A stretch of DNA of 64,000 nucleotides, from contig JAGTJM010000043.1 of assembly GCA_020747015.1 (NCBI GenBank), forward strand, positions 124,001-188,000. Direction: 5' to 3'. Each line of letters starts with the position of its first letter. The first letter of the stretch is position 1. The position numbers and the translations under genes were made by a program. Source of the DNA: Pyrenochaeta sp. MPI-SDFR-AT-0127. Its lineage: Eukaryota; Ascomycota; Dothideomycetes; Pleosporales; Cucurbitariaceae. The notes under the pieces were generated by a model that worked only from the letters and a program-made list of their open reading frames with translations, did no database searches and was not told the origin of the DNA. Shown piece after piece: positions 45,583 through 56,194 of this stretch.

Positions 45583-48288
45583 GGTGGCCGGGCGCTTGCC
45601 TTGCCAGGTGGCGGCGCGAGAAGTGCAGGGCGAGGAATGAGGAATGCGAGGCGGTGGGTGACGGCTTGAGAGGGAGGGCACAGGTGGAACAGGCAGCTGG
45701 ACGTGGCGAGACAATATAGGGTATCACGACAAACGCCCTTGCCGACTTGTCAGGGTGCGAGGTCGTGTTCGCTCCTTCGGGAGAATGTTGACTTTATCTC
45801 GACCCCCGGAAGCGGCTAGCTGCTTTTGGCGAGGCGGACGCTGGATGGTGGAGATTTGGGACCAGCACGCAATTGAGATGGCCGGGCAGAGAGGGATCCA
45901 AGAGAAAACAAAGACGGAAGCAGACGGCGGACACGGAAAGGAAAAGGACAAGGGAAAAAAGAGCACTGCTCGCTGGTTGGGAATGCTGGGCGCCGGCGAG
46001 CGATGGGGGTTCTTTTTGAACGACACAGCCAGGGCCATGGACGGCGCAGGGGTGGCAGAGGTTTCAGGACAGGGGGCCACGCCAACGGGCTTAGCGGGTC
46101 TGTCGCCCATGGAGGCGTGGATCCAGCGCTGGGAGAAGCTTGTCACCAAAGCGACGTCGCTCCCCGAACACCTTCCATCGACTTGCCTCTTCCTTACGAC
46201 GCCCGCTGATCCTTTCAATCTACTTCACCACCACCTGGGGCAGCCCGGGCTAGTTTGCCCGACCATGACAGAGTCCATCTCAGCTAATCGTGACCACGTC
46301 CAGCGCCTCGACCAGCTGAAAGGGGGCATCTCTGCTTCGACGCCACCGCATGCAAAAGTCGCTTAACATTCTTTCACCCAGCCTGTGCTTTCGAATTGCT
46401 CCCTGATTGCTGCTGCTGCTACACCACTGGTGCGCTGCCATACTCGTTCTTCTCATCAAAGGCAAACACACTGCACTGTGACACTCAATGCTCCCCCCCT
46501 CCCCTTGGTAGATGGTTCACCTCGACAACCCCCGATCAACGACGGGCGCCGCGCGGCTCGGGCTCGGAAGGCTGATGTGAAACGACGTTGCCTGCTGGTT
46601 GTGGCATAGCCTTCCCGGCCCTAATGTCGCAATTTTTAGCACCACTCGCAACTTGCCTCCGACCAGATCGGTACCTCTCGCACGCCTGTTGGTTGGAGCA
46701 GTGCACTGCCTGCATACAAATATACAGGACAGCTGCGGCTGCACACGCAAAGCTGACTGTCGGTTGCGATGGAAACCCTCCCACGACGTGCGCCCATTCG
46801 CTGTGAGCCGCTGACACTAGATGCACGCTTGTTTAGACGGCTTCGTCACTGGTGGAAGAAGAAGAAGACACATGTTGCATTATCGCTCTGCAAGACTATC
46901 GTATCAACGTCGTCATGGGAGAGCTACGTCCGCTCTGGGTCCCGCTGGCACCGCTACCGCGCGTTGTGTCAAACTAGCTTTCGGACCAACTTCTGGAAGG
47001 CATGGCGGTTACAGCCCTAGCCTACCGTTTGCTGTCCCACCCACCAAACGGCCTTCTTGATTCCACTTTGTCAGAGCCTGTGCAATGCAAGCACTCTCAC
47101 AGGAATGCTCCATGGCAATCTGGATTACCTTCGCATCCGCCTGGGAGGATACGATCGACAGTCGCAATATACGATAGCACAAGATAGATTGCGTAGTCGT
47201 TCATCTACTCGGCTCCTACTAATGCGAAGAGCAACAAAAGTCCCCACAGCCCTGCGCCTTTACCAGGTTTCGCATCGTTAATCGTGCAGGAACCGCTTCT
47301 GGCAATCGGTCCGCCGGTTCTATTTGCATCAACTGCGAACCAACTCAACAAATTCGCAAACTGCTGTCCTGGCCTGCCTATCCATGAATAACAAAGCCAT
47401 CCTGTCCATGCTGGTTTTTTGGAAGAAGTGCACGTCGCGCACCCATATCTGTAAACATCATGCCACCCCCATCGTCTCGAGATGCAATTAGGTGTGGAGC
47501 AAGCCGTCCATGACAGTTCTCACACTTGCGTGAACGAGCGACACGTCTCACAACAGGCCCTGCTACCCTCCAATTCCACACCAAAATCTCACTCTTCTCT
47601 ATTCCTCACCTTGATCAGTCATGTTCGTTCTTGTCTGCATTACTCAACGCGTCACCTCTCTGATTGTTGAGTCCTCGCCAATACTCTTGTCATCACATCC
47701 CGTCGCAGCCCTAGTTTCAAGGCTTATCGGAAAGCCGCTGCACAGGGCCACCACATCTGCCGCGCAGAACGCCCAGGGCTCTACTCATCCCGAAATCACC
47801 TTTGCTGTTTCGGATATCTACCGTTCGACCCAGACCCTTTTTTGGTGACAATCTCTGTGTTTCCTCGGCTCTACTTACCACGTATTTGAAATCGTTTGGG
47901 ATTTTGTGACGTCATGCTACCTTTCTGTAATCTGTTCGCATTCATGCTCCGTGCTTCGGCTACTTCTCCGTGATGCGTTCGGCGGTGTTTCTAGGATTAG
48001 CTTGTGAATCTATCATCTCGACCCTAGTCGGCTACACGAGATACGAAGGCACAGATAAGTTACTTTCTTGCCAAGTTATATTGCCATCAGACGTATTCAT
48101 GGATGCTATTCTCAGCGGTTTCCAGGATTAACTTGTGAATCTCCCACCTCGACCCTTGTCGGCTACATGAGATACGATGTTACAATTCAGGAACTTTCTT
48201 GCCAAGTCATATTGTCATCAGATGTATCCCTGGATGCTATTCTCGCTATCAACGTCTTCAACAGCCCCAATGTCGGACTTTTGTCGCG
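45583..48288. other. Gene-poor intergenic region with tandem duplication
   Basis: About 2.7 kb. The first part is the OCH1 promoter, with a purine-rich tract near 45896-45965. A plus-strand open frame at 45755-46366 begins at a non-ATG codon and has biased composition; I do not call it. Near the right end lies a tandem duplication (47982-48245). Nothing else was recognised. Confidence 0.35.
47982..48245. repeat. Diverged tandem duplication, unit about 131 bp
   Basis: Copy 1 (47982-48114) and copy 2 (48115-48245) are direct repeats that align nearly end to end. Shared stretches include CTTGTGAATCT, GTCGGCTACA, CTTTCTTGCCAAGT and GGATGCTATTCTC. Many of the differences are C/T or A/G transitions. 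The unit reaches to within about 45 bases of the 3' end of the next gene, which is on the minus strand. Confidence 0.85.
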
Positions 48289-50034
48289 TCACGATACCTT
48301 CTCTCCAGTAGCAGAGCCCCATCCATAGTCAACCTTACACCATACCCCTTCTCTACTCTTCCTAATCCCGTGGATCTCCTGTCCAACAACTCTCGCAACC
48401 TTTTCTCGCTGCACCCATTCTGCAACCGCGTGTCCCGTCTCCTGGTCGTTCAACTTCCATTCCACATCCTCTTTGTGCTTATTTTCTCGTAGCCAGCGCA
48501 TCAATTGCACCGGCACAATGCCCGCAGGCATATTCTGTAAGCTCTGGTGATCAGACGGTATCCAGCCCTGGAAGACATTCAGATACACAATGCGCCGCCA
48601 TGCATCATTCCAGTCTGGGCCTGGCGACATGGACTGTATTTGCCAGGCTTCAGACTCTTGACCACCTGGCGTGGGAGAGGATGGAACGAATCCTGAGCGC
48701 CAGCTTAGGGCTTTGAGCCAATTGCAGCCCTCAAGGTCGAGCCATTGGAGTGAGTACGTGTTGATGGAAAAGCGCCGTAGGATATTGGCAGCTTCGTGCC
48801 AGTCATCGTCTAGGTCAGAGTAGAAGTGCGAGCCACCGAGGGCGACGCTTGTATGGTTTGATACCATAGATGTAGTGCTAGCATTTGGAGTTGTCGAAGG
48901 TCGCGGCCAGTATGCTAGGGAGAGGTGGCTGATTTTGCTAAGGTGTGGTGAAAGCCGGAGTAGATCGGGCCATGACGCCCATTGTCCTGGATGAGCGAGC
49001 GAAAGTCTGCTGAGGTTTGTGAAGTGTGGAATTTGGAGTTTGGCCGCTAATACCGGCTGAACTACCGCCGTTTCTTCCGCAGCCTCCTCCCAAGATTCGG
49101 CGACTGCTACAGATAAATTTTGTTTTGTGTTGCTGGTATCCGTCTCTCTTATACTGAGCTTCTCCAAATCCTGCATAAATGGAGAGACCGGATGCTTAAG
49201 GCACTTTCCTAAGTCGCTGATTGTGAAGTACTCGTTCAGAAGCTCGGTCAGGTCGAGGAATCGTATCTCGTCCCAGCCAGAAGTGCCCGTACCTTCCTCA
49301 TTCTGGAAAAGAATCTTGAACGAGTTGAAGTCCAGGCATCCGTTGTTTCCGTATATGGTGAGATAGCTCAGTAAATCTTCTCTGAGTGATATCGGTAGGG
49401 AGGATATGTAGTGTTGCTCATATTCTGACAGCTGTGTCCAGTGGATCGCAAACGTTCGTAGGCATTGGTGTACTAGGCTTCGTGGACGTGGTAAGCGCTG
49501 CGTGAAGAGTAAGAAGCCTGAGCATGCATGATTAAGCCTGAAAACGCGTGCAGGGTCACTGAGAGGTCAGGACGCTCATACCTTGAAATCGTCGTCCGTC
49601 ACTCTTGCCAGCAGGCCAAATCTTGACGAACCATATTCGACGCTCGAGTGCTTTCTTTTCCGCATATGGGCCGGCACATGTCGGCTTCTCTGCAGCCAGC
49701 TACCCGGTGCAGCAGGCCCTGGGGGTGGTCTTGCAACGCCTCTGACTCTTCGAGTTCGCATGCCAGCCTTTGGTTTGGGAGCATTAACTTCGGGTATATG
49801 TAGAATGCGCCGCAGATCTGGCGGGATAGTACGGTTGCTTACTGCCGCTGTCATATCATCTCTTTGTTCTGGTGTTGCTCGCGGCGCTTGTTCGCGGCGG
49901 AGCTGTTGTATGCGCTGGGTTACAGTTTGGGGTTCTGAAGGGCCGGAGGGTGTCGCGGAGCGCGAGCTTTGTAACGAGGGGTGGACATAAGACGGTTTGG
50001 TTTGCGCGTAGGACGGCGCATGTTTCTTGGGCAT
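48289..50034 (-). CDS. Conserved fungal protein of unknown function (553 aa)
   Basis: Exons 50034-49582 and 49497-48289 are joined by an 84-nt intron and give 553 residues. The N-terminal 150 residues are basic and Pro-rich, with SVxxRIQQLRREQAPRATPEQR-like sequence (QRIQQLRREQAPRATPEQRD) and FGLLARVTDDDFK at the splice. The second part resembles irregular leucine-rich repeats (FLDLTELLNEYFTISDL, LSRLSLAHPGQW, ISHLSLAYWPRP, LQWLDLEGCNW). I recall this layout from unnamed proteins across filamentous ascomycetes, but no function. The RRILHIPEVNAPKPKAG stretch is a likely conserved motif. No membrane span, signal or catalytic motif is seen. The frame extends upstream to an ATG at 50136; I prefer MPKKHAPSY because the basic start fits the family. 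Confidence 0.75.
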
Positions 50035-51244
50035 GATAATGCGCCAATTGGGTGTGAATCGTTGGCGGCCAGATTCGAGATGTTGCCGTTGGTGCTGCGC
50101 TATATGAGTGAAGTCAATGGTAAGCGAGGTGATCAAGACCGTGAGTCAACGCTATCTGACAGAGGATGGCAGAAGCTGCCCGAGCTTTGTAGAGGGATGA
50201 GTCAAAACCTGCAGGAAGCTCCTACGAACGTCGGTGACTCAAGAATCCATGCGAGATTGAGATGGAACATCTGCTTGACATTCAATGTTCGGGATGACGC
50301 CATCCCCCGCAGCGCACCGGCAAGCCGCGCGCGTCCACGTGCTCTGGCGCTTCCACAGACCCTTCGGAGACCCTTCGGCACAAAGTGCTTCTGCCAAAGT
50401 ATACCAGCGTGCTAATTGGTGTACACTATCATGTCTGATCGTTGAGTACATCATTGTCCCGGTGTGGCTATGTCGACGTGAGCCATGGCGATCCCGGGGT
50501 GATGCAAGGGAGCACAATAGTAGTTGATCAAATCCACACTAAAGAGACACCAGATCGTATAAAGTCCTTGTGATGCGCACACTGTAATCCCATTCTTCAT
50601 CCTCCTACCGCGGGCGACTCAAATGGACTGTGTGGTAGTTGTCCCCAGACCATATTCTCCCTTCGCCTTGGTAGCGACCCGGCTCCTTCCGCAGCCGTGC
50701 AAATCCAGTGACCTAGAACTAGCAGACTATTAAGAGGTAAACCAGATATCTGGTTGCATTTCACTGCATGTCATAGTATCAACCAACAGTAGGGCATCCA
50801 CTGAGGATGGGCACCGCTCATCATCCTCCCCAGAAAAAAGGGAGCCCAATTTCGGCATCTTCCTTTCTTTCGTTCGCTCAGTCTGTCTTTTTCTCAATTG
50901 TCGCCGTCCTACAACTCTCCTCGCGCATCCACTCTTGTCTCCTGAGGTCAGATTACCAAAGAAAAAAAAAGGAGTTGGAGCTTTGTCTCACCAAGACCAA
51001 CCTTCAACCAACCACATCCTTGTCGCTAATTTTATCTGCATTAGCCACCGCTTCCCTCAACCGTCCTTAGGCCTGCCGCATGGTCATGGGTATGCTGGCT
51101 CCTGTCTTTTCCGCGACTTTCTTTGCGATGGCCCACCCAATGTCATGACTATTCCTCTGAGCGCTGCCTCCCATTTCTATTGTCCTTCTCTGCGTTAGCG
51201 ATGCTTTACGATACCCCCGAATAACGTTCACGCTTTGGTCCACC
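50035..51244. promoter_or_regulatory. Divergent upstream region with uORF
   Basis: About 1.2 kb between two divergent genes. It is pyrimidine-rich near 50830-50940. Close to the right gene lies a short upstream ORF (51080-51148). No other gene is recognised. Confidence 0.4.
51080..51148 (+). other. Met-rich upstream ORF before the PGAP4-like gene
   Basis: A 22-codon ORF (MVMGMLAPVFSATFFAMAHP and two more residues) ends 97 bases before the main ATG. If the transcript starts upstream, it could lower translation of the main ORF. Confidence 0.35.
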
Positions 51245-52528
51245 ATGTTCTTGTCTGCGCGCCTCATAACAGGCATTGCCATCTTCGTCGCAATTTCGCT
51301 CCTTTACACAATCAACTCGGTATCCGCGCGCGACCCAACATCCTTATTCTTCAACCCACGGAAAGGCTATGCGCCGCGATACTCTACGATCAGACGGCAG
51401 CAGGCCGACGCGTTTATAGCATCCTATAATCCAGCAAATGTTGTCAAAGCTGGCGATGAGAAGAAGAGGAAGCTATGCGTTGGAATACCGTCTTTCAAGC
51501 GTGAAGCTGCGCAGTACCTGCCAGAGACAGTGGGATCTTTGCTAGACGGATTGACAGCGGAAGAGAGACGGGAGATATATTTCATGGTGTTCCTTCCACA
51601 CTCGAATCCTGCGGTTCACCCAGCGTATAGCGAAGCCTGGCTATCAGGGCTTGTAGATGAGGTCATAACATATGAATTTGGCAAGGACCGAATGCAGTAT
51701 ATCCTGGACATGGAAGCAAAAGGCGGGAAATTTGTTGAGAAGGGCTTGTTCGACTACTCGTACCTTTTGACGAAATGCGCCGAGCAGTTCACACCTTATA
51801 TCGCCATTTTTGAGGACGACACAATCGCTATAGACGGGTGGTATCATCGCACAATCGCCGCAATCCACGAAGCAGAGCAACAAGCTGCACTTCAGCGCTC
51901 AAAGTCTGACTTCCTTTACTTGCGTTTATTCTACACAGAAGAGTTCTTTGGCTGGAACTCCGAAGACTGGAAGACCTACCTCTTCAACTCGATCCTTGTA
52001 GCCGCCATACCCACAGTCGCAATCTTTTTAATACGCTTTACGAAGCCGACGACACGGCTTTCCCTTACTTTGATGACCCCGCGCACCTTCCTCTCCATGT
52101 ACGCGCTTCTCGCAGTCGTCATACTCCTATTCTTCTTTCTCGGTCGGATAACTGTCCTGCCCCTCCCGCACGGGGTACACGAAATGCCACAATTTGGATG
52201 CTGCTCCCAAGCCTTTGTGTTTCCCAACACCAAAGCGCTCGAGCTTGTCTCTTACTTCAAAGAGCGGCCCCTTGGTTACATGGATGTCTTGACCGAAGAT
52301 TTTGCAAATGAGCGGGGCGAGTTACGGTACGCGGTCACACCGCCGTTAGTGCAGCATGTGGGTCGGAAGAGTAGCAAGGGCGATGACTACGGGCCGATGA
52401 GCAAGTGGGGAAGGAGTGTTGCAGAGAAGATTTGGAGTTTTGGCTATGAAGCTTGGGACTGGAGAGTGTTGAGGAAAGAGCATGAAGAAGTCAGCAAGCT
52501 GAGAAATCAGGACATGACAGCGCTGTGA
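51245..52528 (+). CDS. PGAP4-like glycosyltransferase (TMEM246 family)
   Basis: PGAP4 in animals adds GalNAc to the first mannose of GPI anchors in the Golgi; fungal relatives are poorly studied. A single exon codes 427 residues. A signal-anchor lies at residues 5-25. The glycosyltransferase fold starts with LCVGIPSFKREAAQYLPETV, and an acidic motif FEDDTIAIDGW occurs near residue 197, in the place of the usual D-x-D. Two closely spaced membrane spans (about 240-260 and 280-300: NSILVAAIPTVAIFLIRF and FLSMYALLAVVILLFFFLG) interrupt the catalytic domain, which is the signature of PGAP4. After them come CCSQAFVFPN and GYMDVLTEDFA. The substrate is not shown by sequence. GPI side-chain GalNAc is not known in fungi, so another sugar or acceptor is likely. 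Confidence 0.82.
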   Translation: MFLSARLITGIAIFVAISLLYTINSVSARDPTSLFFNPRKGYAPRYSTIRRQQADAFIASYNPANVVKAGDEKKRKLCVGIPSFKREAAQYLPETVGSLLDGLTAEERREIYFMVFLPHSNPAVHPAYSEAWLSGLVDEVITYEFGKDRMQYILDMEAKGGKFVEKGLFDYSYLLTKCAEQFTPYIAIFEDDTIAIDGWYHRTIAAIHEAEQQAALQRSKSDFLYLRLFYTEEFFGWNSEDWKTYLFNSILVAAIPTVAIFLIRFTKPTTRLSLTLMTPRTFLSMYALLAVVILLFFFLGRITVLPLPHGVHEMPQFGCCSQAFVFPNTKALELVSYFKERPLGYMDVLTEDFANERGELRYAVTPPLVQHVGRKSSKGDDYGPMSKWGRSVAEKIWSFGYEAWDWRVLRKEHEEVSKLRNQDMTAL

Positions 52529-53329
52529 AGTATTGAATTGATATGGTTTAATGATAGATGAAAGTATGATCGAGTCACTAACACAACTCAATTACTATGA
52601 GCTTCTGTATCTTGCATCTGCAACGTCAAGGGCTAGGGATGATTTCAACCATCCTCACGAAACGAATTTCTAATCAGTGATAGACTTGGTGCTCCAAAAC
52701 GATGGGTGGATTGTATCTCACTTGCAAGCATTGCCTGCTTTCGCCTTCTCTTCAACCACTTCCAGTACCGTGAAAAATATTGTCATAACCCCTCTCTATT
52801 CCATCAATAATCAAAGAGCTTTGGTACTCAGATAATGGAAGGAAGATAAGCTCTCCTATAAATACTGTAAAACAAATGCGTCTTAGGCAGGTCGCACTCA
52901 CACATTTCGGAGACAAACGTGGGCAGATTGGTCGTCAACCCAAATCGAAATGAACATCCGGCTTGGAGCCAGTTCAAGACTCCATTTGGTAACGGAAAAA
53001 GAAGCGCTTTATAGTGAACACATGAAATACCGAATCTCCATCCAAAGTCAGTGCGTTGGGGAGGGGGGGTTAATTCGTGACAGGGGTTGTGGTTCTCCAG
53101 CTGAGTTCGTACTTCGTATAGCTGAGCCGCATTGCTGTAAGCCTTGCAGCCTGGTCAACACGATTTTCGCACCCTCTTTCTCCTCGAGGCTGGTTCCTTC
53201 CATATTGCATTCTACTAAAAGGTCTTCTCATAATAGATACTGTCCTTCTTGCGTATGCATTCGCGCGCACGATTTGCAACAAACCCTCAAAGCTCAACAC
53301 GGGTAGCCACAACGCCCTAGAAAACCATC
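52529..53329. promoter_or_regulatory. Intergenic region before F-box-like gene
   Basis: About 800 bases with the 3' end of the PGAP4-like gene and the promoter of the F-box-like ORF. Nothing else is seen. Confidence 0.35.
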
Positions 53330-54109
53330 ATGGCAATGCGAAGGAGTCTTTTAATGGAACTGCCATTGGAATTGCGCGATGAAATTTATGCATACCTTAT
53401 GATTGACCTCCGGTCATCTCTCCAGATTCCTACACGCCTCAGCAGCTCCGCGCTTCGTTTTCTCACACGGCGACTACCACATTGCCTCCTCCTCAACCAT
53501 CAGGTTCTGGAAGAAGCAGCAATGGCCTATTTGCGCCGCACAATACTATTGGTTGACTCAACCACCTTCTCTTCCATTGAGAACATGCTCTCACAATTCC
53601 CCGCCGATATCGCGTACCAGAGCGTACGCTTTCTAGAGTTTACCCAGCCACAACCTTGCTATGCCTTCTCTTACGGCTCCAAGCCATCTCTCGCGCCCGC
53701 AAACTGTGTACAGGATATTGCCTTACGCTGCCCTAGTCTGCGCCACTTGACTTTCACCATTCCGACGGACATGCTTGCCCTGACGCGCAAAGAATCCAAA
53801 GTTCCGCGTGCACGAACACATTCAGAGATTGAAGCCAAGATGAAATTCTCACGACTGTTTGAGCACAAAAGTCTCCGCGATGTTCACTTCTTCTGAGTAC
53901 CAGGAAAGTATAGGGAGGGGGTTACGGATGACTGGTCGGAGCTGTTTAATGCTTTTGGTAGGACATTGGCAATTGAAGCGCAACAGCGAGGAAGCAGATT
54001 GAAGGTGGAGGTGCATGTTCCATATCCAAATCAAGCTTCAACGTATATTTCACCACGTCGAGCTGCACTGCGAAGACATAGAAGCACTTTGAGCTATCTC
54101 TGGCCGTAG
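53330..54109 (+). pseudogene. F-box-like protein, frame interrupted by one TGA
   Basis: The first open part, 53330-53896, codes 188 residues. It starts with an F-box-like helix (LPLELRDEIYAYLM at about residues 11-24), as seen in fungal 2EXR/DUF7730-type orphan proteins. A TGA at 53894-53896 follows RDVHFF, but the same frame then stays open for 70 codons to TAG at 54107-54109 and reads coherent protein (VPGKYREGVTDDWSELFNAF and LKVEVHVPYPNQA). The combined frame would be 259 codons. No splice pair removes the TGA. I infer a nonsense change (CGA to TGA is one step) in an otherwise intact gene. Readthrough or a genuine short protein remain possible. Confidence 0.55.
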
Positions 54110-56194
54110 ATTTCTCATAGTACACAATCAAGTTCTCTACATCAGTCTCATGCTTGATGCTCCAAATTGTAATATGTGCAGTGTATGGAAAGTAAGTGAA
54201 TTACCTCCAGAATGAGATCAGAATTCTCAACCACAATCTCAAGGTCAGTGAAATTATTGCCTTCGCACCTCGTGATTCAGCTTTCCCAGCACATTGACAG
54301 TGTCCCTGACATCATCATCCTGAAATATTTGGGCTTTTAGAGCTTTATCCTCGTATTCTGTGCGTAATATCAAGAACCCTCCTCTAGTTTTCACGCCTTG
54401 GAAGGCACAGGAACTTGTTTCCAGTGCTAGCTGAGGACAAGTGTTTCGTCACTTGCATTCTGATGACCTGCGACAACAAACGAAGTGTGCCCAAATCCCA
54501 GTTTCGGGACCCCCAGTCTCAAATTGAATCGACTTCCGTGCTCAACTGCGTGCATTCGGTGCATCCAAATGAAGCAGATCCTTCAACTATCCCCTGCTTC
54601 TATTGACATGTCAAAGGCATTACATCCATTATGAAAACGCACATACCTGCCTTCATTATTTTCGAAATGAAATTGCCTAAATTCAATGTCATATACCCAT
54701 GGCCCGCCTTCAAGGATATCAGCGTCATGAAGGATCTGCTCTCTAAGACAATGTCAGCCCACCTTCGGTTGAAGCAAATGAAGATCTCAGCTGATGAGGT
54801 ATGCAACATTCAATACTGAGAAGGATTCAGCAATCAATGAGTTCCTATCCTGCAATTTGTGGCCCCACGAAGTTCCGTGACCCACATACTTTTAAAACCC
54901 GTGACTGCACGAACGTCAAGTTCATTGTGACATGTTGTAGAGTGGAACCGCCGTGAGCGGCTATTTCAATGGAGTGAATACATACCCTTTAGGTCGGCTA
55001 CCCGTACAGAGAATTAATTCTTCGCCAATGATCACGCTATCCTCATACCCCCTGAATAGATCCTGCTTGTGGGGAGATCCAACCTAAAGCTCACACGCGA
55101 CTGCATACATTGCTAGAACCATTGTCGGCTGCCATAAAAGGTTGGTACAGAGCACTCTATGCAGTGTTCATGTGTTTATTTGTTGGCTCTTCTGGCTGTC
55201 GGGATAAGTGCCGTGCTTTACGGCCACCCATCGTTTATATGGTTATGCGCTGGCCCAGCACATGCATGCGGTCAGCAACGATAGCTACAAATGGCGATGT
55301 CAGTTTGCCGGACTTAGCCTACGCTTCTTTACCTACTAGATCTGGATGGCGACTACGCTCAAATAGCGACCTTCAGAGGTTTGAGGTCAAGTTTGTCGCC
55401 AGTTCTGACGGGTGCCCCCTATTGGCCCATCTGGAATTAAATTATATATTATCAATATTACGCGGTGTTGCTACCTGCACTGGAATGGAATGGGTTTGGC
55501 TTAGGATCACTGTTGGTGGCTTCCTGCACGCTCTTTGTCCGTGCATGGTGCTTCCAGGGATCGTACACAGTGTTGATCTAACCCAAATCATTATCGGTTA
55601 CGGCGTCTAGCCATGTCCAGATTCGGATGGAATTTATCGGTCATTCCTAAATAAGCCAGAATATGTAGCGCTTAGAAGTCGCTCGTTCAGTATGTGCTCT
55701 GCACTGCGCAACGGGATCTGCGTACCAGCTCGAAGAGTCAATGATCAGTGATATTCAGATAGATTATGTAATAATAATGATACCTAAGATGACAGTGCTA
55801 AGAATTGGTTCTGAAATATGTTTTACTAGAGAAACTTTGAGATTTCGAAATGGGATGATACAGCTGAGGTGTCCAACATCACGCCAAGGGATGAGGCAGC
55901 GCTAAATCAATAAGGTTAATACGTGCTCAGTTCTTCGTTCTTGACATCTTTTTATTGCCATTAATTCTCTTAACTGAGCAATTGCTCTGAAAGAGCCGTT
56001 CTTTGGCATGGAATCATGAGAAAGGCCGTTGCTGTAAGGAGCGTGAAAACATAGAAGCGAAAGCGAAGATCTACATTTAAGTAGGCTACACTAGCAATAA
56101 CCTCCTCAATTGCTCTCTGTGCTACAAACTATATTACTGGCTCAACGCCTTGATCTCTCCTAGCTCCATTTAATAACGAGTGAAAGTGGATAGC
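54110..56194. other. Gene-poor intergenic region
   Basis: About 2.1 kb. An ORF at 55110-55610 starts at a non-ATG codon and shows no features. AT-rich stretches are frequent from 55740 on. No gene was recognised. Confidence 0.4.

Noticed and set aside
45755..46366. 203-residue frame upstream of OCH1
   Set aside because: Starts at a non-ATG codon, biased composition, and occupies the expected promoter of the divergent OCH1 gene.
55110..55610. 166-residue frame on the plus strand
   Set aside because: It begins at a non-ATG codon, has no domain, and sits in AT-rich intergenic DNA.
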